Of a stretch of 39,567 nucleotides of DNA, positions 16,402-25,697 are shown one piece after another. The stretch spans positions 1 through 39,567 of the forward strand of contig CAITMK010000015.1 in the NCBI GenBank assembly GCA_903893485.1, written 5' to 3'. This stretch comes from Candidatus Magasanikiibacteriota bacterium. GTDB lineage: Bacteria; Patescibacteriota; Patescibacteriia; Magasanikbacterales; 2-02-FULL-50-9b. Both the position numbers and the translations under genes were made by a program. The notes beneath the pieces were generated by a model. It was not told the origin of the DNA. It searched no databases and saw nothing but the letters and a program-made list of their open reading frames with translations. Position 1 is the first letter of the stretch. Every line of letters begins with the position of its first letter.

Positions 16402-17964
16402 TTATTCTGTACTAAATGTTAAGGTACCAGTACAATCACCTGCAATTCCTGATGGTGGCGTATGCAAATTAAAATAGGTACTTGATGTCATGATCGTTGA
16501 GGTTGTGGCCAGCGGCGAAAGACTTAAGCCCGAACTTACCGCAGAAGCATCATCATGTAGCGACGTCATGCTATCAAACGCAACATCCGATGTTGCAAAA
16601 TGAATATTAGACGCTGAAATAGACCCTGGGGTACACGTCATACCAGCAGTTGCAATACTTACGCCTTGCCCGTGTTTATTCCCCGTATTTTCAATTAAAA
16701 TTGGAACGCTACTGGTGGTGGAATTTAAATCCATTTTGCCAAACGCAATATTACCGCTTAAGGAAATTGCGGTAAGCGAGGCGACTTCAAATGGACGCGC
16801 AGTTGATATGATCGGAGAATCATTATTCATGCTAGATTGAAGATAGGTATCAAGCGGGGCCACAACCGCATTCCACGAATCACTTTCATAATCCCCACCC
16901 GTGCCCGTTGAATCTGCATTAAACCAGACTGGTACGGTGCAATCAAACTGCCCGGTGGTTCCACTACAGCTACTAATCTGACATCTACTCCCCGTCGCAG
17001 CTGCGCAGTGACCGTTGTCCGTTGCCCCTGGAGAAAAATCCCCGCCCGAACCTGCCATAGTCATTGAATAATCATCGAGGTAAGATATAAATGCACCACC
17101 CCCACTTGGAATACCAATCGCGAGCATTTCAATTGTTCCATTTGCAGGAATTGGTAGTGTCCCCGTGAATTGAACCCATGCTCCCGAAGGACTTGGAGAC
17201 TGAATATAGTCAGCTGGATTTCCTCCAAATGCTGTTGACCATGGATTTCCCATTGATATAGAGATCCACGTGGATGACGCAAAATCATACATCTCGGTTG
17301 CAGTTGAAACAGCCCCATTCAAAAAAAACGCACCACCACTACCATTACCACTGTCTCCATTATTCGTTACCCAACCGGAAAATGTAACCGTGTCTCCTGG
17401 ATTTTTACCAGATAAATAACTACTTTCAAGTGCCAATATATCCGGTCCAGATCCTGTACCAGTTATTTTTGCAGCATAAGCGCCAGAATGAATAATGGTT
17501 GATTCACGATCCAGCGTTGGTGCACCGACCGCTACCGTTTTTGCCCAATCCGAAGGCGTCGATGCGTCTGACCAGTGCTCAAAACCACCGTCCGCTAACA
17601 GCTCCGAAGAACCTCCACCATGACCAACGCAATCAACAGTTTCTTGCGACCCATGATAAATTACCGCGAGCATCCCGACCAAATCAGCACAACCATTTAA
17701 ATCAGTGACGTTACCCTTTACATGAACCGGCGTTGCCGCACCGTCAGTAAGTGTTAAAGCGGTTCCATCTGATTCGACTGTTGAGTTTGAGTCATTAGTA
17801 ATTGAAGTAATTTCTGCGGTTGGCAACACATTAGCGGCCGATGCCGTAATCATTGCGGTTTTATCCGCGTGCGTCTTAACAACCACGAACGTGGAAACAC
17901 CGCTAATTGCAAGAAGTCCTAACACACTCAATGCAATTCCATGTTGTTTAAAACCAATACCCAT
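16402..17964 (-). CDS. Secreted Cys-rich surface protein, paralog C, with inserted CBM-like beta-sandwich
   Basis: Same signal-like N-terminus (VVVKTHA|D), eight Cys and C-terminal domain as paralog B, plus about 195 extra residues between Cys2 and Cys3. Confidence 0.85.
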   Translation of the reverse strand: MGIGFKQHGIALSVLGLLAISGVSTFVVVKTHADKTAMITASAANVLPTAEITSITNDSNSTVESDGTALTLTDGAATPVHVKGNVTDLNGCADLVGMLAVIYHGSQETVDCVGHGGGSSELLADGGFEHWSDASTPSDWAKTVAVGAPTLDRESTIIHSGAYAAKITGTGSGPDILALESSYLSGKNPGDTVTFSGWVTNNGDSGNGSGGAFFLNGAVSTATEMYDFASSTWISISMGNPWSTAFGGNPADYIQSPSPSGAWVQFTGTLPIPANGTIEMLAIGIPSGGGAFISYLDDYSMTMAGSGGDFSPGATDNGHCAAATGSRCQISSCSGTTGQFDCTVPVWFNADSTGTGGDYESDSWNAVVAPLDTYLQSSMNNDSPIISTARPFEVASLTAISLSGNIAFGKMDLNSTTSSVPILIENTGNKHGQGVSIATAGMTCTPGSISASNIHFATSDVAFDSMTSLHDDASAVSSGLSLSPLATTSTIMTSSTYFNLHTPPSGIAGDCTGTLTFSTE

Positions 17965-17966
17965 AG

Positions 17967-19190
17967 CTACCGCTTTTTGTGTTTCTTATGTTTTTTGTGT
18001 TTTGAAATATACATCCAAACAAGACCGATGCAGGCAATCAGCGCTGCAATGGCGCACACAATAAATATTGCAATTGTTATTTTGCTCATTGCCAAAGAAA
18101 ATTGCAGTATTTTTTCTGGTGTGCGACTGACACCGTATTCAAGCCACGCGTGCGCATCGTATGATCCAGAGTTTTTTGGTGCATACACGAGTGATAAGTG
18201 CCCCGAGGCGCCGCGCACTAACACTTGATTTTCAGTTCGAAGCGTATCAATAATTTTGCCGCCCTGATACAAATCAATATTGAGCAGAACCGTTGCATTG
18301 CCGGAGCCGGTATTACTCATGCCCGCATCAAAACGAATATTATTTCCCGCATCAACAGACGTTACATTTGACGTGAAAGAATCAAGCGCAACAGATTGAC
18401 TTAAGGTACCTGGTGCAAACACACGAAACGTCGCATCTTTTTTTGATGCAATTTCTTTTTGCGCATCAGTAACGCTAATACTTCCCACATACGTACCAAT
18501 CGTTGGCGCAGGATTTGGCGTTGTTTTAACCACAATAGTTTGTGTTTCAAGCGGTGGCACGGCCGTTAAGTCTGATCCATTCACGTGGGCCGTAAGCGTA
18601 TGTTTTGGATCAGTTGTGTCAGCCAGCGAAACATCGATGCCTTCTGGCAACGCGTCCACATTGCCGTTATTGGTAATCGCAATGGTGAAAACCAATGGCT
18701 GGCCAACTTCTGAATCCGTGGTATCAATACTACCAACGCTAAAATCACGCACTTGTTGATCGGTGATCACAAAATGCACGTGCCCCGTGATTGAAAGCAA
18801 TGTGGATAAACTATTCGAGCTGCCCGGCCCGGTTGGCAACTGCTCGGTAAAATGAATGACCGCATCGTGCGGGCCATTTGGTGCGGCCACTGGTGCGATA
18901 TAAAAAGTATAGGGCGTTTGCTGCTGGCCTTTTGGCAATACTAATGTTGGGGTTGGTAGCTGTAAATATTTCCCCCCTTCTCCGCCCGCGGTAATCGAAA
19001 GCGTTTCATCGTGCGATGGATTAGCGCGTGTTACCGTGATTACGCGCTTAATTTGTATACCGTTAATTACATTGGTTGCAACCACAACCCCTGGCGAAAT
19101 GCCCAGTGCAAATGCGGTGCGTGGTAATAAAAAAATTACACTAATGAGTAATAGGCTTATTGGTGTAAATTTGTTGATTTTAAAAGACAT
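17967..19190 (-). CDS. Exported multi-Ig-like protein with C-terminal TM (possible assembly chaperone/anchor)
   Basis: Signal peptide ending RTAFA; N-terminal LGISPGVVVATNVINGIQIKRVITVTRANPSHDETLSI; later Ig/CARDB-like repeats (VFTIAITNNGNVDALPEGI); C-terminal TM and KHKKHKKHKKR tail. Confidence 0.72.
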   Translation of the reverse strand: MSFKINKFTPISLLLISVIFLLPRTAFALGISPGVVVATNVINGIQIKRVITVTRANPSHDETLSITAGGEGGKYLQLPTPTLVLPKGQQQTPYTFYIAPVAAPNGPHDAVIHFTEQLPTGPGSSNSLSTLLSITGHVHFVITDQQVRDFSVGSIDTTDSEVGQPLVFTIAITNNGNVDALPEGIDVSLADTTDPKHTLTAHVNGSDLTAVPPLETQTIVVKTTPNPAPTIGTYVGSISVTDAQKEIASKKDATFRVFAPGTLSQSVALDSFTSNVTSVDAGNNIRFDAGMSNTGSGNATVLLNIDLYQGGKIIDTLRTENQVLVRGASGHLSLVYAPKNSGSYDAHAWLEYGVSRTPEKILQFSLAMSKITIAIFIVCAIAALIACIGLVWMYISKHKKHKKHKKR

Positions 19191-19191
19191 A

Positions 19192-19214
19192 ATACGGCTC
19201 GAGGTAAGCCGTAT
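19192..19214 (-). promoter_or_regulatory. Perfect 8-bp hairpin ending 1 nt before the start codon
   Basis: Minus strand ATACGGCT-TACCTCG-AGCCGTAT then T-ATG (19190); TGATATACT just upstream. Confidence 0.6.
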
Positions 19215-19221
19215 AAGTATA

Positions 19222-20445
19222 TCACACTTTTGTCTTTTTTTGCTTCAGCAATTTTAATTTGAAGATAAGTTCAATGTGCGGCGTGTGCGGAAACATGTCA
19301 ACTGCAGAAAGCGAATCGATCACGTAAGTTTTTTTGAGCAGCCCGTATTCGCGGACAAACTGCTCGAAATTACACGAGACATAGATAAGTTCTGGCGCTG
19401 TTTGCTTGGTCACCCACTCGAGCACGCGTGGATGCAGGCCCATGCGTGGTGGATCAAGCACGATGGTGGCAGGTTTAAAAGCCTTTACCAAATCATCGCC
19501 ACCCGTTTTGAGCCACTCTTCAACACTGCTTGCATGAAAGTCGGCTTTCACTTTATTTACAAGTGCATTATCGCGTGCAACTTCAATCGCGCGTTCATCA
19601 ATTTCAACACCCAACACTTTTTTGCCACGCGCTGCAAAATCGATCGAGAAAAAACCCATGCCACAATACAAATCTAACACTTTTTTCCCCGTAATAATTT
19701 CGCCCACGGCATTTTGGAGTAGTGCCGCACCATTTGAATTGGTCTGAAAAAAAGATGACGGATAAATTTTATAGGTGAACGCGTTAATTTTTTCCGTTAA
19801 AAATTCTGGGCCATACAGCGTGCGAATATCTTGTGGAATTGAAAGATCCGTAATTTCTGGATTAATTCCCCACATGATACTCGTGCATGAAGATTTTAAA
19901 CGACGCACCAATTCTGGCCAAATTTTTTCATCATGCTCCATGGCGCTGGTCACAATCATCACCATGCGTTCGTTGGTATTTTTTCCTTCGCGAATCACCA
20001 CGTAGCGAATAAATCCGGCGTGACGCACCGCATTCCACCCTTGCAGTTCATATGCATTCATCCAATCGCGCACCAATTGCAAAATTTTTGGCGCTTCACG
20101 CGACATGATATAACAATCTTTTAAATCAAGAACATCGCGCCATTTGCCGTAGGGCTTCATGCCGATTTCACCATCTTCACCAACTGGAAAATCCATGCGA
20201 TTGCGGTAATACCAGGTTTCGGGGCTGAGCAACACATCTTTTTTTAACAAGCGCTCAGTCATTCCGGCAGTTTCAAATGCGCGGTTCACCAGTGCACGTT
20301 TTAATTCAACCTGATCCGGATATTCCAAATCCTGCATTAAGCAGCCACCACATTCGCCAAAATATTGGCACTTAGCTTTAATTTTTTTATAGCCCGTTGC
20401 CAATTCTTCTAACCGCGACATTTTTTCTCGTTTACCTTTTTTCAT
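19222..20445 (-). CDS. 23S rRNA/tRNA (uracil-5-)-methyltransferase, RlmD/TrmA family
   Basis: CQYFGECGGCLMQDL Fe-S cysteines; SFFQTNSNGAALL; VLDLYCGMGFFSI; VLDPPRMGLHPRV; YVSCNFEQF. Confidence 0.93.
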   Translation of the reverse strand: MKKGKREKMSRLEELATGYKKIKAKCQYFGECGGCLMQDLEYPDQVELKRALVNRAFETAGMTERLLKKDVLLSPETWYYRNRMDFPVGEDGEIGMKPYGKWRDVLDLKDCYIMSREAPKILQLVRDWMNAYELQGWNAVRHAGFIRYVVIREGKNTNERMVMIVTSAMEHDEKIWPELVRRLKSSCTSIMWGINPEITDLSIPQDIRTLYGPEFLTEKINAFTYKIYPSSFFQTNSNGAALLQNAVGEIITGKKVLDLYCGMGFFSIDFAARGKKVLGVEIDERAIEVARDNALVNKVKADFHASSVEEWLKTGGDDLVKAFKPATIVLDPPRMGLHPRVLEWVTKQTAPELIYVSCNFEQFVREYGLLKKTYVIDSLSAVDMFPHTPHIELIFKLKLLKQKKTKV

Positions 20446-22967
20446 AAAACTTTCTTTAAATACTTACCCGTCAAACTATTTTTATTTTTCGCAATATCTT
20501 CTGGCGTGCCGGTTGCAACCAATTGTCCACCCTCATCGCCGCCGCCCGGGCCAAGATCAATAATCCAATCTGCTGATTTGATAATATCCAAGTTATGCTC
20601 AATTACCAGCACCGTATTACCACGATCAACAATATGCTGCAACACATCTAATAATTTTTGAATATCCGCAAAATGCAAACCCGTTGTTGGTTCATCAAAA
20701 ATATATAACGTGCGGCCTTGTGTACGTTTTGCAAGTTCCGTTGCTAATTTTACGCGCTGCGATTCACCGCCCGATAATGTCGGTGCTGATTGACCAAGCT
20801 CCAAATATTCTAAACCAACTTGATTCAACATTTTTAATTTATCATTGATCTGCGGAATGTCTTCAAAAAACTTTTCCGATTCTTCAATAGTCATTTTCAA
20901 AACATCTGAAATATTTTTTTCTTTATACGTCACCTCAAGTGTTTCGCGATCAAAACGTGCGCCCTTGCACACTTCACAAGGCACCCACACGGTTGGTAAA
21001 AAATGCATTTCAATTGCAAGTTCGCCATGACCTTCACAATGTTCGCAGCGGCCACCGGCAACGTTAAAACTAAAACGCGATGGGCGATATCCGCGCGCTT
21101 TTGCTTCAGGCGTTGACGCAAATAATTCACGAATTGGCGACCATGCGCCGGTGTATGTTGCTGGATTACTACGCGACGTGCGGCCAATTGCAGACTGATC
21201 AACCATAATTACGCGTTCAACGTATTCCAAACCAAGTAACTGTTTGTGGCGGCCTGGGAGTGGGCCAGAATTATTGAGGCGACGATGCACCGCGCGATAT
21301 ACAATATCATGCACCAAGGTTGATTTACCCGAACCCGAAACACCCGTGACACACACAAAACGGCGCAGCGGAATTTCGACGGTGATATCCTGAAGATTAT
21401 GTTCAGATGCGCCAATAATGCGAAGTGTATCGTGCACTTTCACGCGACGCTTTTCTGGAACGGGAATTTTTTTCTCGCCGTTTAAATATTGTACGGTCAA
21501 TGATTTTGATTTTTTTTCTTTAAGCATTTTTGCGGTCTCGCCTGCTGCGACCACATAACCGCCGTGCACGCCAGCGCCCGGGCCAATTTCCACCATGTAA
21601 TCTGATGCACGAATCGTGTCTTCATCGTGCTCCACTACAATAATCGTGTTACCAATATCGCGAAGCTCCAAAAGCGTGTTAATTAATTTTTCATTATCAG
21701 CTTGATGCAACCCAATCGTTGGTTCATCCAAAACATACAGTGCGCCCACCAATCGAGAACCAATTTGTGATGCCAAACGAATACGCTGCGCTTCCCCGCC
21801 CGAAAGCGAGCCTGCTAAACGACCGAGTGTTAAATAATGCAAACCAACATTTAGTAAAAATTGCAGACGCGCTAAAATTTCACGCATCGCTGGTTCTGCA
21901 ATTTCGTGGCGCAGCTCATCAAGTTCGTTGAAATACCACTGCTCCAAATGTTTTTGCGCTTCACGAATGGTGTACGAAGTAATATCAACAATGCTTTTGC
22001 CAGAAATTTTAACCGCAAGCGCTTCAGGGCGCAACCGTTTTCCTAAACACGTTGGACATGGCTTTGGCGAAAACAATGATTCAGTGCCAAGCCCCGTACA
22101 CGTTGGACAATACCCGTATGGCGAATTAAAACTAAACAGGCGCGGTTCGATTTCAGGAAACGAAAATCCATCGCGCGGACAGGCAAACGTGGTTGAAAAT
22201 AATTTTTCTGTTTTATCGGGAAAAATAACCGTGATGAGGCCTGAACTTTTCAACAGCGCCGCTTCAACGCCTTCGGCCAAACGCTGACGTTCTGATTTTT
22301 GCATTTCCAAATCTTTTGTTTGCGTCATGCCAAGCACGGGAATCGTATCCACCACCACTTCAATAGTGTGCTGTTCGTAGCGTTCCAGATTAATTCTTTT
22401 TTTCAAAGAATTAAATTCACTATCAACGCGCACTTCCATGAAGCCGGCGTTATATAAATCGTACAGCAACTGATAATATTCACCTTTGCGGCCGCGCACC
22501 ACGGGCGCCATTAATTTAATTTCACCTTTTTTTGGCAAGCTGCCCAAAATTAAATTTACAATTTGTTCGGCGGTTAATCGTTGAATCGGATCGCCACACA
22601 AAATACAATGCGGCGTGCCAACACGCGCAAAAAGTACGCGCAAATAATCGTACATTTCGGTAATCGTTGCAACGGTTGAACGCGGATTTGCACTATGCGC
22701 TTTTTGATCAATGGCAATTGCCGGCGATAATCCTTCGATTTCGTCAACATCTGGTTTTTGCATGCCGCCCAAAAATTGGCGCGCGTAGGCACTGAGTGAT
22801 TCGATATAACGGCGTTGCCCTTCTGCAAAAATGGTATCAAATGCAAGTGATGATTTGCCTGAACCCGACAACCCCGTAAAAACAATCATCTTGCCACGCG
22901 GCAAGTCCAAAGAAATATTTTTTAAATTGTGTTCGCGTGCACCGCGAATTTTAATTTGATCCTGCAT
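20442..22967 (-). CDS. uvrA: Excinuclease ABC subunit A, short form lacking insertion domain
   Basis: IKIRGAREHNLKNISLDLPRGKMIVFTGLSGSGKSSLAFDTIFAEGQRRYIESLSAYARQFL...LSGGEAQRIRLASQIG...GVSGSGKSTLVHD...SGGESQRVKLATEL; 841 aa. Confidence 0.97.
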   Translation of the reverse strand: MQDQIKIRGAREHNLKNISLDLPRGKMIVFTGLSGSGKSSLAFDTIFAEGQRRYIESLSAYARQFLGGMQKPDVDEIEGLSPAIAIDQKAHSANPRSTVATITEMYDYLRVLFARVGTPHCILCGDPIQRLTAEQIVNLILGSLPKKGEIKLMAPVVRGRKGEYYQLLYDLYNAGFMEVRVDSEFNSLKKRINLERYEQHTIEVVVDTIPVLGMTQTKDLEMQKSERQRLAEGVEAALLKSSGLITVIFPDKTEKLFSTTFACPRDGFSFPEIEPRLFSFNSPYGYCPTCTGLGTESLFSPKPCPTCLGKRLRPEALAVKISGKSIVDITSYTIREAQKHLEQWYFNELDELRHEIAEPAMREILARLQFLLNVGLHYLTLGRLAGSLSGGEAQRIRLASQIGSRLVGALYVLDEPTIGLHQADNEKLINTLLELRDIGNTIIVVEHDEDTIRASDYMVEIGPGAGVHGGYVVAAGETAKMLKEKKSKSLTVQYLNGEKKIPVPEKRRVKVHDTLRIIGASEHNLQDITVEIPLRRFVCVTGVSGSGKSTLVHDIVYRAVHRRLNNSGPLPGRHKQLLGLEYVERVIMVDQSAIGRTSRSNPATYTGAWSPIRELFASTPEAKARGYRPSRFSFNVAGGRCEHCEGHGELAIEMHFLPTVWVPCEVCKGARFDRETLEVTYKEKNISDVLKMTIEESEKFFEDIPQINDKLKMLNQVGLEYLELGQSAPTLSGGESQRVKLATELAKRTQGRTLYIFDEPTTGLHFADIQKLLDVLQHIVDRGNTVLVIEHNLDIIKSADWIIDLGPGGGDEGGQLVATGTPEDIAKNKNSLTGKYLKKVL

Positions 22968-22968
22968 A

Positions 22969-23613
22969 TTATAGTGCAGGCCCCTTTTTAATCAGCTCGA
23001 TACCGCGCACATCTAAATATGCAAATGGCGATGCAAGAAAATCGCGAAACCAATACCAGGTGTTACTTAAATACCAATGACGATCAGCAAGTGCACCATT
23101 CGCTTTCACGCCAATTTGATTACACAAATATAATGCACGTGGCATGTGAAATCGCTGCGTAATCAGTAATACATTATTAAATCCGCGACGTGACAAATTT
23201 TCGCAGCTCATGAATGTTCGATATGCGCCGCCATCGGTTACGATCACATCATCCGGCACACCCTGCTTATGCAAATAGGTTACCATCGATTTAACTTCGT
23301 CAGATTTCCAATTGCCATCATCGCCAGTTACCACCACGCCCATGATCACATGTTTTTTGAGCAAATCGATTGCAGTATCGAGGCGATCACGCAAAACATC
23401 GCTTGGCTCAAGAGTGTCGGGCTTCATGGCGGCGCCCAAAACTACGCCATACACTGTATGAGGCGCGGCGTCCGGTTCGTATACATTGGCATTATATTTG
23501 TTGCGCACCTCGAGCCCAAAAATGGTGCATAACACAAAAAGGGCCGCAAAAAGCGTGCCTAATGCCATGCCAACGATGTGTAGCCAAAGTCGTGGACGAG
23601 AGAACAATTTCAT
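22969..23613 (-). CDS. SanA/YdcF-like DUF218 membrane protein
   Basis: N-terminal TM; VVLGAAMKPDTLEPSDVLRDRLDTAIDLLK...VVVTGDDG...LITQRFHMPRALYLCNQIGV. Confidence 0.88.
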   Translation of the reverse strand: MKLFSRPRLWLHIVGMALGTLFAALFVLCTIFGLEVRNKYNANVYEPDAAPHTVYGVVLGAAMKPDTLEPSDVLRDRLDTAIDLLKKHVIMGVVVTGDDGNWKSDEVKSMVTYLHKQGVPDDVIVTDGGAYRTFMSCENLSRRGFNNVLLITQRFHMPRALYLCNQIGVKANGALADRHWYLSNTWYWFRDFLASPFAYLDVRGIELIKKGPAL

Positions 23614-25694
23614 GTAGGTAGTGTAGCACCCTTTCCCTTCTTTTTCAACTGTCGGTTCTGCTCCTTGGTGAGGGTCACAATTTCATCGCGCAAAATGGCC
23701 GCCAGCTCAAACTGGAGCTCTTTTGAGGCCTGGCGCATCTGCATCTCTTTTGCCTTAATAATATCCGGAATTGAACGGCCCTCATCTGCCAATAAATCCA
23801 AATTTGGCAGGTCTGGATGCTCACCTTTTTTCGGTTTTTTGTTTTTATCTTTCACCGAAGTCAATCCAAAATCCTTCAAAATATCGCGAATGTTTTTCTT
23901 GATTGTTTGTGGTGTAATGCCATGCTTTTTGTTGTACGCCATTTGAATCGTGCGGCGACGTTCGGTTTCGGCCATCGCGCGCTCCAGTGAATTGGTCATG
24001 TGGTCGGCGTACAAAATAACTTCACCCGCGGCATTACGCGCAGCGCGACCAATCGTTTGAATGAGCGATGTTTCGCTACGTAAAAAACCTTCTTTGTCTG
24101 CATCCAAAATTGCAACAAGCGAAACTTCTGGCACATCCAAACCTTCACGAAGCAAATTCACACCAACCAAAACATCATAAATACCCCGGCGAAAATCACC
24201 CATGATTTGAATGCGTTCGATGGTATCGATATCCGAATGCAAATATTGCACCTTGATTTTTTTCTGCTTCAAAAAGTCAGTTAAATCTTCGGCCATTTTT
24301 TTGGTTAGCGTTGTTACCATCGTGCGTTCATCTTTTTTAGCACGTTCAACCGCACGCTCAATTAAATCATGCACTTGGCCCTGATAGTCGCCAATGGCCG
24401 TAACTGGTTTAACAATTAATACCGGATCAAGCAAACCGGTTGGACGAATAATTTGCTCCACCACTTGCGCTGATTTTTTGCGTTCAAATTCTGCTGGCGT
24501 TGCGGACACAAAAATAATTTGTGGGGCGCGCGCCAAAAATTCTTTATCATTGAGCGGACGATTATCCGCGGCGCTTGGCAACCGAAAACCGAAATCAACC
24601 AAGCTACGTTTACGTGCACTATCGCCACCCGACATGGCGCCAATTTGCGGCAAGGTGACATGTGATTCATCAAGCACACACAAAAAATCTTTCGGAAAAT
24701 AATCCATGAGCGTGTATGGCGGATCGCCTTCTTTGCGGCCATCAAAGTAGCGCGAATAATTTTCAACGCCATTCACATACCCAATTTCTTTGAGCATGGT
24801 GATGTCGTATTTCGTGCGACGACGCAAACGATCTTCTTCGACCAACATGTTTTTTGATTGAAAATATTTTAATCGCTCATCTAATTCTTTTTGAATTTGC
24901 GCAAGTGCTTTTTCACTCGTTTTACTATCTGCCAAATAATGTTTCGCAGGGAAAATCCAGGCGTCATTACTTTTTCCCATGGCTTTGCGCGTTACTAAAT
25001 CAAACAGTTCAATGGATTTTATGTTGCCGCCCATGCCGTTGATGCGATAGATGCGCCCTTCTTCAACCGGTACAATATCAAGCACCTCGCCTTGCAACCG
25101 AAAGGTGCCGCGCGCCAATTCCACGGTGGTGCGTGTAAATTGCATGGCAATTAATTTTTTTAAAATTACCGGGCGCGAAAAAACATCACCAACTTTTAAC
25201 TGCAAAACATTTTCCAAATAATTTTGCGGCGAACCCAAACCATAAATACACGAAACTGACGAAACGATAATCGTGTCGCGGCGCGTCAAAAGCGCTTGCG
25301 TTGCGGCGTGGCGCAAACGATCAATTTCCTGATTGATCATCGCTTCTTTTTCAATGTATGTGTCCGTGCCTGGCATGTACGCTTCTGGCTGATAATAATC
25401 GTAATACGAAACAAAATATTCCACGGCGTTTTCCGGAAAAAATTCACGGAATTCGTTGCAGAGCTGCGCCGCTAATGTTTTGTTATGCGCAATCACCAAG
25501 GTTGGGCGCTGCGTTTGTTCAATTACATTTGCAATGGTAAATGTTTTACCCGTACCCGTTGCACCAAGCAGTGTTTGCATGCCATCGCCGCGCGTGGTGC
25601 CCGTTACCAACGCCGAAATAGCCTCGGGCTGATCACCCGCAGGCTTATATTCGGAATGTAATTTAAATTTTTTATCGCCAACCTTTTCTAACAT
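23610..25694 (-). CDS. uvrB: Excinuclease ABC subunit B
   Basis: GDQPEAISAL...LLGATGTGKTFTIANVI...EYFVSYYDYYQPEAYMPGTDTYIEKEA...LREGLDVPEVSLVAILDADKEGFLRS; C-terminal UVR motif. Confidence 0.98.
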   Translation of the reverse strand: MLEKVGDKKFKLHSEYKPAGDQPEAISALVTGTTRGDGMQTLLGATGTGKTFTIANVIEQTQRPTLVIAHNKTLAAQLCNEFREFFPENAVEYFVSYYDYYQPEAYMPGTDTYIEKEAMINQEIDRLRHAATQALLTRRDTIIVSSVSCIYGLGSPQNYLENVLQLKVGDVFSRPVILKKLIAMQFTRTTVELARGTFRLQGEVLDIVPVEEGRIYRINGMGGNIKSIELFDLVTRKAMGKSNDAWIFPAKHYLADSKTSEKALAQIQKELDERLKYFQSKNMLVEEDRLRRRTKYDITMLKEIGYVNGVENYSRYFDGRKEGDPPYTLMDYFPKDFLCVLDESHVTLPQIGAMSGGDSARKRSLVDFGFRLPSAADNRPLNDKEFLARAPQIIFVSATPAEFERKKSAQVVEQIIRPTGLLDPVLIVKPVTAIGDYQGQVHDLIERAVERAKKDERTMVTTLTKKMAEDLTDFLKQKKIKVQYLHSDIDTIERIQIMGDFRRGIYDVLVGVNLLREGLDVPEVSLVAILDADKEGFLRSETSLIQTIGRAARNAAGEVILYADHMTNSLERAMAETERRRTIQMAYNKKHGITPQTIKKNIRDILKDFGLTSVKDKNKKPKKGEHPDLPNLDLLADEGRSIPDIIKAKEMQMRQASKELQFELAAILRDEIVTLTKEQNRQLKKKGKGATLPT

Positions 25695-25697
25695 ACT

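Noticed and set aside
17967-18000. Short tandem repeat encoding KHKKHKKHKKR
   Set aside because: Simple basic cytoplasmic tail after a TM; too short to call a meaningful repeat or metal-binding element.
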